In this document: in pieces, positions 17,443 through 25,493 of the stretch
Numbering within the stretch: position 1 is the stretch's first letter
Layout: the number at the start of each line of letters is the position of its first letter
From: Prevotella dentasini JCM 15908
GTDB lineage: Bacteria; Bacteroidota; Bacteroidia; Bacteroidales; Bacteroidaceae
Reading direction: 5' to 3'
Assembly: GCF_000614065.1 (NCBI RefSeq)
Contig: NZ_BAKG01000006.1
Span: 62,001-126,000, forward strand
DNA: 64,000 nucleotides
Position numbers and translations under genes: made by a program
Notes under the pieces: model-generated
Told to the model about the DNA's origin: nothing
Database searches by the model: none
What the model saw: the letters and a program-made list of their open reading frames with translations, nothing else

Positions 17443-17935
17443 GTTCCTTGACGGCGATACGACCTTGGAAGAAGAACGCGCTCTCTACGCCTTCTTCCGT
17501 CAGGCGCGGATTGCCGGCGAGTTTCTGCCCTATCGGGAGATGTTCCGCGACTATGCCGCGCTGCCGCTGTTGAGTGGTGATATGGCTTCCGTCCGTGTTC
17601 CCAGACAGTCGCCCCGGGGTGGAAGGTGGGTTCGTCGGATTGCCGGCATCGCTGCTTCGGCATTGTTGGTCTTGGGCGTAGGCATGGGCTATCGTGCCTA
17701 TGAGAATCATCTTCTTGCCAAAAACTACGAGGGAAGCTATATGATTGTCAATGGCAAACGGATAGACAACCTCCGGCAGATACGCCGTCAGATAAAGTCA
17801 ACTCTTGACGATGCGCGCAGGATAGAGCAGAATATCGGTCAGGAAGACATAATCTCCGATGCCGAGAGGGAAGTGTTGGAGAGCATGGACAGTCCGCAGA
17901 AAAGGGCGGAAATGGAACAATTGTTAAAAGATTAG
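17408..17935 (+). CDS. Predicted membrane protein, probable anti-sigma partner of the ECF sigma
   Basis: 175 residues. The cytoplasmic N-terminus (MKKEEVRKLISKFLDGDTTL, EERALYAFFR) looks like the short N-terminal helical domain of Bacteroidota anti-sigma-like proteins. One membrane segment IAGIAASALLVLGVGMGY lies at about 80-97. The periplasmic C-terminus is charged and helical (RQIRRQIKSTLDDARRIEQN). No FecR domain is seen. It overlaps the sigma gene and is followed 7 bases later by a small secreted-protein gene, so the three likely form an operon. Regulation of the sigma factor is inferred from context only. Confidence 0.65.
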   Translation: MKKEEVRKLISKFLDGDTTLEEERALYAFFRQARIAGEFLPYREMFRDYAALPLLSGDMASVRVPRQSPRGGRWVRRIAGIAASALLVLGVGMGYRAYENHLLAKNYEGSYMIVNGKRIDNLRQIRRQIKSTLDDARRIEQNIGQEDIISDAEREVLESMDSPQKRAEMEQLLKD

Positions 17936-17942
17936 GCCTGCT

Positions 17943-18330
17943 ATGAGAAGATATATAATGATATGGTTGCTTTGCTTCCTCTGTTTCGCGGGAGCAAAGG
18001 CGCAGAATAGCATCGACAGGATGGTAACGAAGTCTCTACCAACAACCTGACCACCTTTACAACTGCGGTGAAGCGCAATCCAAAAACAAAGAAAGTGGAG
18101 AAGGTAGTGAAGACTTTGGAGATGCAGAACGGATTGGGAGGCGACTTCTACGAAGCTTCAGGCGCGAGAAGAAGACAGGCAGCTGGACCGACAAGGCCAC
18201 CTACGGCAGCCGGGTCATTACTCTCGTATGCGAAGACAGCCGCCAACTGCGCATCTATATGCTGAAGGGAATCAACGCCAACTTCTCCCACTACGCCAAG
18301 GTAACGGTTATCGTTCAGCCGAAGGGATAG
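17943..18330 (+). CDS. Small secreted protein (DUF5024-like), two one-base frameshifts
   Basis: Starts MRRYIMIWLLCFLCFAGAKA (signal peptide). The frame is lost twice: near 18026 (GGTAACG, restored as GGTAAACG) and near 18157 (GCTTCAGG, restored as GCTTTCAGG). With both bases restored it gives 129 residues containing RNPKTKKVEKVVKTLEM, FRREKKTGSWTDKATYGSR and a closing YAKVTVIVQPKG. That layout resembles small secreted DUF5024-type proteins of Prevotella and Bacteroides that accompany ECF-sigma genes. It could be a genuine pseudogene, but the two losses match the window-wide pattern of shortened runs. Confidence 0.6.
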
Positions 18331-18374
18331 TTCGGAGAGACGGCAGGGGCTTCGCCGTCCCTTTGCAGGGAATG

Positions 18375-18418
18375 AAAAAACTCCCGATAAGCCTGCCGTA
18401 GCAGGCTTATCGGGAGTT
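18375..18418 (-). terminator. Strong intrinsic terminator between convergent genes
   Basis: Perfect 18-bp stem (AACTCCCGATAAGCCTGC at 18379-18396, partner 18401-18418), loop CGTA. Read on the minus strand it ends in TTTTTT, so it terminates the glycosyltransferase gene and may work both ways. Confidence 0.9.
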
Positions 18419-18432
18419 GGTCTATCGTTTGT

Positions 18433-19206
18433 TTACCTTTCGTCTTTCTCTTTCAGACGGTGTTCTATCACCTTGGCAACGAGGATAAACTGGTAGAAAC
18501 CCGTCATCACGCTGTCTATGAAGCCCGTGATGCCGTTACGAATCTCGCCATCCATGAAGTACGATTTGAAGAAACGCCAGAACGGGCGGAACAGCAGCGC
18601 GCCCACGCCGTACCGCTTTCCCTTCTTCTTCTCTACTTCCCCGGTAGTGTATCGGTTGTATTTCTCCAGTCGGTCGTCTATGTAATTCTCTATGAGATGG
18701 ACGAGAACGACGTTCTTCAGATGGTTGTCGATATACTCTGTCCGCCCCTTCACCTGTGGGAAAGTGTGGACATAGGGAGGCCATACCGTCCCCTCGCGGA
18801 TGAAAAAGCGCAGCTGGTAGTCCTTCGGCAGGCCTTTCTTCATGATGTTCATAAAGCGGTTGCGGCGCGGAATGTACAGTCCCTCGGGGCAGTCAGGGCG
18901 GTTTATCCTGCCGTATAGGTAGTCTTTGAGTTCCGGGGTTACCAGTTCGTCGGCATCGACTACCAGTACCCACTTGCCCTGCGCGCTCTGAATGGCGAAT
19001 GTGCGTGCCGGTTCGGCACAGACGTGGTTGTTCGGGAACGTTACCACCTTGCATCCGTTGCGCCGGGCAATCTCCACGGTGTGGTCGGTGCTTTCCATAT
19101 CGCATACTACAACTTCGTCAAAGCCCCTGACCGAGTCGAGTACGCGTTGCAGGAATTTCTCCGCGTTGTAGGTATTGATTACTACCGATATGTCTTTTTT
19201 TTCCAT
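18433..19206 (-). CDS. Glycosyltransferase family 2 (WaaE/KdtX-like)
   Basis: 257 residues from MEKKDISVVINTYNAEKFLQ. GT-A fold with SVVINTYNAE (about 6-15), EVVVCDMESTDHT (about 30-42) and the VVDADE metal-binding DxD motif (about 80). Resembles LPS-core glycosyltransferases of the WaaE/KdtX group, which add a sugar to core heptose in other bacteria; the acceptor here is unknown. A longer in-frame start at 19254 is rejected because the TATCTTTG -7 box at 19215-19222 lies inside it. Divergent from the GT4 gene with a very short shared promoter region. Confidence 0.85.
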   Translation of the reverse strand: MEKKDISVVINTYNAEKFLQRVLDSVRGFDEVVVCDMESTDHTVEIARRNGCKVVTFPNNHVCAEPARTFAIQSAQGKWVLVVDADELVTPELKDYLYGRINRPDCPEGLYIPRRNRFMNIMKKGLPKDYQLRFFIREGTVWPPYVHTFPQVKGRTEYIDNHLKNVVLVHLIENYIDDRLEKYNRYTTGEVEKKKGKRYGVGALLFRPFWRFFKSYFMDGEIRNGITGFIDSVMTGFYQFILVAKVIEHRLKEKDER

Positions 19207-19214
19207 CTTATGGG

Positions 19215-19243
19215 CAAAGATACGATATTTTTCCGTATTTTTG
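19215..19243. promoter_or_regulatory. Compact divergent promoter pair of two glycosyltransferase genes
   Basis: Minus-strand TATCTTTG at 19215-19222 and plus-strand TATTTTTG at 19236-19243. The plus box ends 5 bases before its ATG (19248) and the minus box ends 9 bases before its ATG (19206), so both messages would be leaderless or nearly so. Confidence 0.6.
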
Positions 19244-19247
19244 CAAC

Positions 19248-20392
19248 ATGGCAACCGAAAAAGAAATTACCATTGGATTCGACGCCAAGCGGATTGTGAG
19301 AAACCGGACGGGCTTGGGGAGCTACGGACGAAACCTCGTCAACGACCTTTCCTCGGCCGATTCGTCCCACCGTCTGCTTCTCTTCGCTCCCGACAGCGGT
19401 CATGCCGATTTGCGGGAACAGGTTGCCCTGCGCGCGAATGTGCGGTTTGTATATCCCGAGAATCTCCGTTTCCGCTTTCAGCGCGACCTTTGGCGCAGCC
19501 GCGGCATCGTAAGGTGCTGCGCGAGAACGGCGTACAGATATTCCACGGACTCTCGGGCGAGCTGCCGCACGGGCTGAAAGCCTCCGGCATACGGGGCATT
19601 GTAACCATCCACGACCTTATTTTCATGCGCCATCCCGAGTATTATAACTGGATAGACGTACAGATTTACAAGCGCAAATTCTACCAGACGCTGCGCGAGG
19701 CCGACCGTATCATTGCCATAAGCGAGCGTACCAAGCACGACATTCTCCACTACGGACACTTCCCCGAAGACCGCATCGACGTGATATACCAAAGCTGCGA
19801 CACGCGCTTCAGGCAGCGTTCGGACGACGAAACGAAGCAGGAGGTGAGGCGACGCTACTCCCTGCCCGACCGGTACATCCTCAATGTGGGCACGGTGGAG
19901 GAGCGGAAGAATGTCCTTCTTGCCATCAAGGCCCTGCGACGGCTTCCTTCCGACCTCCATTTGGTGGTAGTCGGGCGACAGACAAATTACCAAAACACTA
20001 TCCAGAGAGCACTCGGCGACAGTCTCAAGGGGCGTGTCCACTTCCTTCAGGGAGTCCCCAACGCCGACCTGTCCGGCATCTATCAGCAGGCCGAGTGCTT
20101 CGTCTACCCCTCCCGTTACGAGGGTTTCGGCATCCCGATAATCGAAGCCGTGCAGAGCGGACTGCCCGTCGTGGCAGCCACGGGCAGCTGTCTCGAAGAG
20201 GCAGGAGGCCCGGATTGTCTCTACGTCTCGCCCGACAGCGCAGACGACATGGCGGCAGCCATCGTGCAGGCCATCGGCCGTCGGGCCGAGATAGTGCCGA
20301 AAAGCCTTGCTTACGTCGCCCGTTTCGAGAACAGAAACGTTGCGAAAAATGTATTGGAGTGCTATAATAGGTTGTTGAATGAAGTAAAATAA
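19248..20392 (+). CDS. Glycosyltransferase family 4 (GT-B), one-base frameshift
   Basis: The start, MATEKEITIGFDAKRIVRNR, is in one frame and the rest in another. Restoring one A at about 19511 (GTAAGGTG to GTAAAGGTG) yields IVKVLRENGVQIFHGLSGEL and a 381-residue protein. The second domain has YILNVGTVEERKN, LHLVVVGRQT and the GT4 donor-site motif YPSRYEGFGIPIIEAVQSGL (E-x7-E). Transfers a nucleotide-sugar hexose in cell-surface glycan assembly; sugar and linkage unknown. First of three plus-strand glycosyltransferase genes. Confidence 0.88.
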
Positions 20393-20516
20393 CCTATTTT
20401 ACTATTAAGTATCGTTCTGTGAAAATATTCTCCTCATTCGGCCTACACGTGCAAACGCAATCTTCGGCAAGACCCTTTAACCCGTTTAATACACAAAAAT
20501 AAACCCACAAAAGTAT

Positions 20517-21257
20517 ATGATTCCCAAGGTAATTCACTACTGCTGGTTGAGCAACGACCCCTATCCCGGCAAGATAAAGAAATGTATGGAAAGCTGGCGA
20601 AAGGTGCTTCCCGACTACGAGATAAAGCTATGGAATACCGAAAACTTCGACATAGCCGGCAGCCCGGCCTACGTTCAGGAAGCGTTCCGGCAGCGCAAGT
20701 GGGCCTTTGCAGCCGACTACATCCGCATGTACGCCCTCTACACCGAGGGAGGCATCTATCTCGACTCCGACGTAAAGGTAGTAAAGCCCTTCGACGAGTT
20801 TCTCAGCCACTCCTTCTTCTCCTCCATGGAGTATCATCCCATACAGATTGAGCGCGACGGCTCGGCCTCAATGATAGACGAGAACGGCAACCGCATCAGG
20901 GAAGGATACGTTTCCGGCATACAGATACAGGCGGCCGTGATGGGCGCGGAGGCCGGAAACGTGTTTGTGAAAGACGTGCTCGAAGACTATGAGCACCGCC
21001 AGTTCCTCAACCCGGACGGAAGTCTCAACACCACCGTCCTGTCGCCCTACATCTATGCGCGCGTGATGGAGAAGTACGGATTCAAGTATCTCGACCGCGA
21101 CCAGCCACTGGAACAGAACATGATGATTTACCGTTCCGAGATATTCGCAGGCAACAGGCACGAGGTTACCCCTGCCTCCTACGCCATCCACTACTGCGCC
21201 CACAGCTGGCATCCGAGCCTGAAGGAGAAGCTGAGAAAGTGGTGGTCGGGAAAATAG
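20517..21257 (+). CDS. Glycosyltransferase family 32 (DXD sugar transferase)
   Basis: 246 residues: MIPKVIHYCWLSNDPYPGK, CMESWRKVLPDYEIKLWNTE, then the catalytic GGIYLDSDVKVVKPFDEF with DxD metal-binding motif (about 77-90), closing IHYCAHSW. This is the usual short GT32 capsule/LPS glycosyltransferase of Bacteroidota. Separated by 124 bases from the GT4 gene and 21 bases from the following GT2 gene. Confidence 0.88.
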   Translation: MIPKVIHYCWLSNDPYPGKIKKCMESWRKVLPDYEIKLWNTENFDIAGSPAYVQEAFRQRKWAFAADYIRMYALYTEGGIYLDSDVKVVKPFDEFLSHSFFSSMEYHPIQIERDGSASMIDENGNRIREGYVSGIQIQAAVMGAEAGNVFVKDVLEDYEHRQFLNPDGSLNTTVLSPYIYARVMEKYGFKYLDRDQPLEQNMMIYRSEIFAGNRHEVTPASYAIHYCAHSWHPSLKEKLRKWWSGK

Positions 21258-21278
21258 AAACTTAATTTAAAGAATCTG

Positions 21279-22279
21279 ATGATTAGCATTATCACTCCCG
21301 TCTTCCAGTGCGAAGACTATCTGCAAACCCTGATAGAATCGATAATCTGCCAAACCTACACCGACTGGGAGCTGCTCCTGATAGACGACGGAAGCAAGGA
21401 CGGCTCGCCCGAAATCTGCGACCGCTATGCCCGGGAGAATCCGCGCATACGCGTAGTACACAGAACGAACGGCGGACCTGCCGCTGCCCGCAACGAGGCC
21501 GTGGCGATGGCAAGGGGCGAATACGTTGCCTTTGCCGACAGCGACGACTGGACGGAACCCCGGTGGCTGGAGCTTCTCCATGCCACGGCACGGGAACGAC
21601 AGGCAGACATCGTCTCTGCGACTTCTTCGAGGAGTATGCCAACCAAACCGTCAGGAAAGGAAAGTGCGACGACTCGGTGGAGCTGATGGACAGAAAGGAG
21701 GCTCTGCTGCGCACCTTCAAGGACGAAATAAAGTGCTATCTCTGGTCTATGCTTGTGCGGAAGGAGGTCATGCAGGAGTCTTTCTCCAACTATCGGGCCT
21801 ACGAAGACTATGCGACGGTGTTCAAATGGATGTCGCACGTAGAGACCGTCGTGCGGCTTCGGACTCCCCTCTACCACTATCGCCAGTCGGCGGCGAGCAC
21901 CCTTCACTGCCGCGCGGCGCAGAACAACATCGACCTCCTCAACGCTACCATGGAGCGTTACCGCCTCATCAGCGACAAGGGACTGCTGCGCGAAGACGCC
22001 GAAACTGTCAACGGCATCTATACGCGCATGCTCATCAAGGCGGCCAAGGACCTTTCCCGTTCTTCCTACAGCAAGGGATTCAAGATTTATTTCCTCCGTG
22101 AGATTTCGTCGGAACTGAAGAAAATCCACCTCAGCTCCTCTTACCGGCACCTCGGGGCAAAGTGCCTGCTGCGCTATAAGCTGATAAAGAAGAGTCCGAA
22201 GCTGTTCAAGAGCATAGCAGAGAAGTCGACGGTGTTCTGCCTGAAGAACAAGAACATCTGCCGCAACTTATACAAATAG
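21279..22279 (+). CDS. Glycosyltransferase family 2, one-base frameshift
   Basis: MISIITPVFQCEDYLQTLIE and LLLIDDGSKDGSPEICDRYA form the nucleotide-sugar site. NGGPAAARNEAV and YVAFADSDDW supply the DxD (about 89-93). The frame breaks at about 21614; adding one C (GTCTCTGC to GTCCTCTGC) continues as DIVLCDFFEEYANQ and gives 333 residues. The C-terminal helical region (LYHYRQSAASTL, RYRLISDKGLLRED) is usual for polysaccharide GT2 enzymes. Last gene of the glycosyltransferase run. Confidence 0.86.
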
Positions 22280-22368
22280 GTGTCCGGACAGCTGTTGGGG
22301 CAGCCGGTGCAAGGCTCGGAAACGGTATAGGACTTTGAAATCCGTTTCATGGTCTGGTCAGAATCAGA

Positions 22369-22457
22369 AAATGAAAGTGCCGTTCCGGCCGTGTGGGCAA
22401 GCCCCTTTCGCAAGGTCAAAGTGCCGTTTTCGCCATGCGAAAGCGGCACTTTCGTTT
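22369..22457. repeat. Palindromic GAAAGTGCC module array, copy 4
   Basis: Modules GAAAGTGCCGTTCCGG, CCCCTTTCGC, AAAGTGCCGTTTTCGC and GAAAGCGGCACTTTCG, 90 bases after the GT2 gene. The rest of 22280-22725 holds only the pdxK promoter. Confidence 0.82.
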
Positions 22458-22662
22458 CTTCATTTCTATATATCTGACAATCAATAGATTATAGATGGCT
22501 TTCCCGTGCCGTAACATTGAGGCAGGCCGCCCGGCCGTCTCCCCTCCGCGAAGTAAGGCAGAGCCGGGGCCACGGCAGTCTCCTTTTCAGCCTGTTTCCC
22601 CCCTTCCCCTACCCTGCCGGGCCACTCTTTCGACAAAAGACAGCCGAAAAGAGGCTATTTAT

Positions 22663-22693
22663 TTTGCCGTTCCTTTTGTTTCCCGTACCTTTG
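22663..22693 (+). promoter_or_regulatory. Promoter of the pyridoxal kinase gene
   Basis: TTTG at 22663-22666, 19-base spacer, TACCTTTG at 22686-22693; 33 bases before the start. Confidence 0.72.
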
Positions 22694-22725
22694 CAGAAAT
22701 TTTGAAGCCACATAATAAACAAGCA

Positions 22726-23544
22726 ATGAGCAAAAAACAAATACTCCTCATCAACGACATGGCAGGATACGGCAAGGTGGCTACCGCAGCCATGCTGCCC
22801 ATCCTGTCCTATTTCGGACACCCCGTCTACAACCTTCCTACCGCTCTCGTCTCCAATACGCTCGACTATGGCAAGTTCAACATACTTGAGACGACCGACT
22901 ATATCAAGGGCGTCTTCCCCGTATGGAAAGAGCTGGGATTCCGTTTCGACTCCATTGCCACGGGCTTCATAGCCTCCGAGCGTCAGGCAAGGCTCGTTTC
23001 GGCCTACTGCCGCGAGCAGGCCGCCCTCGGGACGACCGTCTTCGTAGACCCCATCATGGGCGACGAGGGGAAGCTGTACAACGGTGTAACCCCGTCGGCC
23101 ATCAACTCCATGCGCGAAATGATAGGCGTGGCAGACCTCTGCTTCCCCAACTTCACCGAGTCGTGCTACCTCACCGATTCGCCCTACCGCCCCGAAGGCG
23201 TAACGGCAGAAGAGGGGCGGAGGCTCCTCGACAAGCTCCGCACCATCGGAACGAGGTCGGCGCTCATCACGTCGATTCCCGTTGACGGGCAGCCCTCGGT
23301 CATCGGGTACGACGCCGGGGGCGGAGACTACTTCGCCCTGCCCTATACCGAGATACCCGTCCACTTCCCCGGGACGGGCGACATCTTCTCCGCCATCCTC
23401 ATAGGCCACCTGCTCGGCGGCGAGCCGCTGGTAGAAAGCACGCAGAAAGCCATGGACGGAGTCTATCAGCTCATAGACCGGAATAAGGAAAACGAGGACA
23501 AGAACCGCGGCATACCCGTGGAGAAGTTCCTCGGTATATTATAA
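22726..23544 (+). CDS. pdxY: Pyridoxal/pyridoxamine kinase
   Basis: 272 residues from MSKKQILLINDMAGYGKVA. Ribokinase-fold vitamin B6 kinase: INDMAGYGKVATAAMLPILS (about 9-28; GYGK substrate loop), LPTALVSNT, TGFIASERQ, FVDPIMGDEGKLYNG, and the anion-hole motif FPGTGDIFSAIL with catalytic Asp (about 223-234). Phosphorylates pyridoxal or pyridoxamine in the PLP salvage pathway. The frame is open back to 22495, but a strong promoter at 22663-22693 makes 22726 the start. pdxK would be an equally fair symbol. Confidence 0.88.
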   Translation: MSKKQILLINDMAGYGKVATAAMLPILSYFGHPVYNLPTALVSNTLDYGKFNILETTDYIKGVFPVWKELGFRFDSIATGFIASERQARLVSAYCREQAALGTTVFVDPIMGDEGKLYNGVTPSAINSMREMIGVADLCFPNFTESCYLTDSPYRPEGVTAEEGRRLLDKLRTIGTRSALITSIPVDGQPSVIGYDAGGGDYFALPYTEIPVHFPGTGDIFSAILIGHLLGGEPLVESTQKAMDGVYQLIDRNKENEDKNRGIPVEKFLGIL

Positions 23545-23635
23545 TAGGTATAGGGAAGGCTGCCGGGCGGCCGTCCCGGGCTTCCCGCGCCTCGGGAGAA
23601 TCATCTCACAATACGTATGACAACGAAATGACTTT

Positions 23636-25294
23636 ATGAACTGGATAAACGGACTATTCAACATCCCCTCGGCATTGCAGGCAGTCGTTATCCTGTCGCT
23701 GATATGCGCCATCGGGCTTACTCTGGGCAAGATACGTCTGGGCGGAATATCGCTCGGCATCGCTTCGTCTTCTTCTTCGGCATTGCGTGGGCAGCTTCGG
23801 GTTGCAGATAGACCACCAGATGCTCACCTACTGCGAGACGTTCGGCTGGTGCTCTTCGTTTATACGCTCGGACTGCACGTAGGGCCCAACTTCTTCGGCT
23901 CGTTCCGGCAGGAGGGCACCATGTTCAATCTGTGGTCGCTTGGGGTGATACTCGTCGGAACGGCAATGGCGGTGGCCCTCACCTATATCATGGGAATACC
24001 CATGTCGGCCATGGTGGGCATACTCTGCGGGGCGACAACCAATACCCCTGCCCTCGGTGCGGCGGAGCAGGCACTGGCCCATGTCGGCAACAGCGGGGGA
24101 GAAGCCGCCCTCGCCACTGCCGTTACCTATCCGCTCGGAGTGGTCGGGGTCATCTTCGCCATGATATTCATCCGTAAGTTTTTCGTCCGCCCTGCCGACT
24201 TGGAACTGCGCCACGACGCTGAGGAAGACTATACATACATAGGGCAGTTTGTCGTCGTCAACCCCGCCTTGGTGGGCAAGACGGTGGCAGAGATAGTGCA
24301 GGGAACCCACCTGAAGTTCATCATCTCGCGAATCTGGCGCAACAAGGAAGTGCTTGTCCCCAAGGGAGAAACCGTTCTGAAAGAGAACGATAACCTGCTC
24401 GTCATCACCAACAAGGATGAGGCAGCCGGCATGGAGATACTTTTCGGCAAGCAGGTAACGCGCGACTGGAACAAGGAACAGATAGACTGGAACCACATCG
24501 ACTCCCATCTGGAGAGCCGGATTATCGTGCTCTCCAAGCCGGGACTGAACGGGAAGAGGCTCGGACAGCTCCATCTGCGCGACATGTACGGCGTCAACGT
24601 CAGCCGTGTGCTGCGCGGCGACATCAAGCTGTTGGCTACCGAGCGGCTCGTCCTGCGGTACGGAGACCGCCTGACCATCATCGGCAAGCCCGGAGCAATA
24701 GACCATGCCGAGCACTATCTGGGCAATTCGGTCAAGACGCTCAACGAGCCGAACATCAGCAGCATCTTCCTCGGCATGATGCTCGGGCTTGCACTGGGGA
24801 CGATTCCGCTCTCACTGCCCGGCATGGATGCCCCTATCCGCCTCGGAATAGCAGGAGGCCCCATTATGATGGGTATTATCGTGGGTGCCTTCGGGCCGCG
24901 CCTGCACATCGTTTCCTACACTACGCGCAGTGCGTCGCTGATGCTCCGCAAGCTCGGACTGGCACTCTATCTTGCCTGCCTCGGCCTCGACGCAGGCAAG
25001 GACTTCCTCTCTACCGTCATCCGTCCCGAGGGATTGCTCTGGGTGGGGGCAGGTTTCCTGCTCACGGTAGTGCCGATTGTCATTGTAGGCATCGTAGCCC
25101 TGCGCACGAGGAAGTTCGATTTCGGCACCGTCTGTGGTATTCTCTGCGGCTCAATGGCCAACCCCATGGCACTGGGATACGCCAACGACACCCTGAAAGG
25201 GGAGACGGGCAACATCAGCTATGCCGCCGTCTATCCGCTGGGCATGTTCATCCGCGTCATCATAGCGCAGGTGCTGGTCATGTTTTTCGTATAG
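23636..25294 (+). CDS. AspT/YidE-family membrane transporter with RCK_C domains, three compensating one-base losses
   Basis: About 553 residues. Hydrophobic half (about 1-180), two TrkA_C/RCK_C domains (about 200-360, e.g. VNPALVGKTVAEI and KPGLNGKRLGQLHLRDMYGV), then a second hydrophobic half with GGPIMMGIIVGAFGPR: the AspT/YidE duplicated-domain layout of putative anion/amino-acid exchangers. Residues about 44-70 are garbled. Restoring T at 23764, T at 23802 and C at 23846 converts that stretch to the expected FVFFFGIAWAASGLQIDHQM and ETFGLVLFVYTLGL. Because three bases are lost, the frame recovers and no stop results. Substrate unknown. Confidence 0.82.
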   Translation: MNWINGLFNIPSALQAVVILSLICAIGLTLGKIRLGGISLGIASSSSSALRGQLRVADRPPDAHLLRDVRLVLFVYTLGLHVGPNFFGSFRQEGTMFNLWSLGVILVGTAMAVALTYIMGIPMSAMVGILCGATTNTPALGAAEQALAHVGNSGGEAALATAVTYPLGVVGVIFAMIFIRKFFVRPADLELRHDAEEDYTYIGQFVVVNPALVGKTVAEIVQGTHLKFIISRIWRNKEVLVPKGETVLKENDNLLVITNKDEAAGMEILFGKQVTRDWNKEQIDWNHIDSHLESRIIVLSKPGLNGKRLGQLHLRDMYGVNVSRVLRGDIKLLATERLVLRYGDRLTIIGKPGAIDHAEHYLGNSVKTLNEPNISSIFLGMMLGLALGTIPLSLPGMDAPIRLGIAGGPIMMGIIVGAFGPRLHIVSYTTRSASLMLRKLGLALYLACLGLDAGKDFLSTVIRPEGLLWVGAGFLLTVVPIVIVGIVALRTRKFDFGTVCGILCGSMANPMALGYANDTLKGETGNISYAAVYPLGMFIRVIIAQVLVMFFV

Positions 25295-25352
25295 CCGGCA
25301 GCGGGGGAAGTGCTTCCACAAGGTAGCATCGTCCCCTGCCGGCTATACGAAA
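25285..25352 (+). terminator. Hairpin overlapping the transporter stop codon
   Basis: Perfect 17-bp arms (TTTCGTATAGCCGGCAG at 25285-25301, partner 25336-25352). The stop codon TAG (25292-25294) lies inside the left arm. The loop holds a smaller GAAG/CTTC stem. No U-tract follows, so a role in mRNA end protection is as likely as termination. Confidence 0.55.
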
Positions 25353-25429
25353 TAGGGGTAAAAATGGTATTAATTGGTGGCTTTGACCATAAAAATAGCA
25401 ATTTATCTGTATTTTTTCTCTTCTTTTTA

Positions 25430-25459
25430 TTGTCGTCTTCCTATAATTTTGTATATTTG
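25430..25459 (+). promoter_or_regulatory. Promoter of the second Omp28-like gene
   Basis: TTG at 25430-25432, 19-base spacer, TATATTTG at 25452-25459; 35 bases before the start. Confidence 0.68.
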
Positions 25460-25493
25460 TGCGCAATATTGTTATTCATTAAAAATAATCCCC

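Noticed and set aside
18068..18265. Separate 65-residue protein
   Set aside because: Middle part of the frameshifted small secreted protein at 17943; restoring two bases merges it with its neighbours.
22495..22725. Longer N-terminus for pyridoxal kinase
   Set aside because: The extension is Pro/Arg-rich shadow sequence and contains the promoter at 22663-22693.
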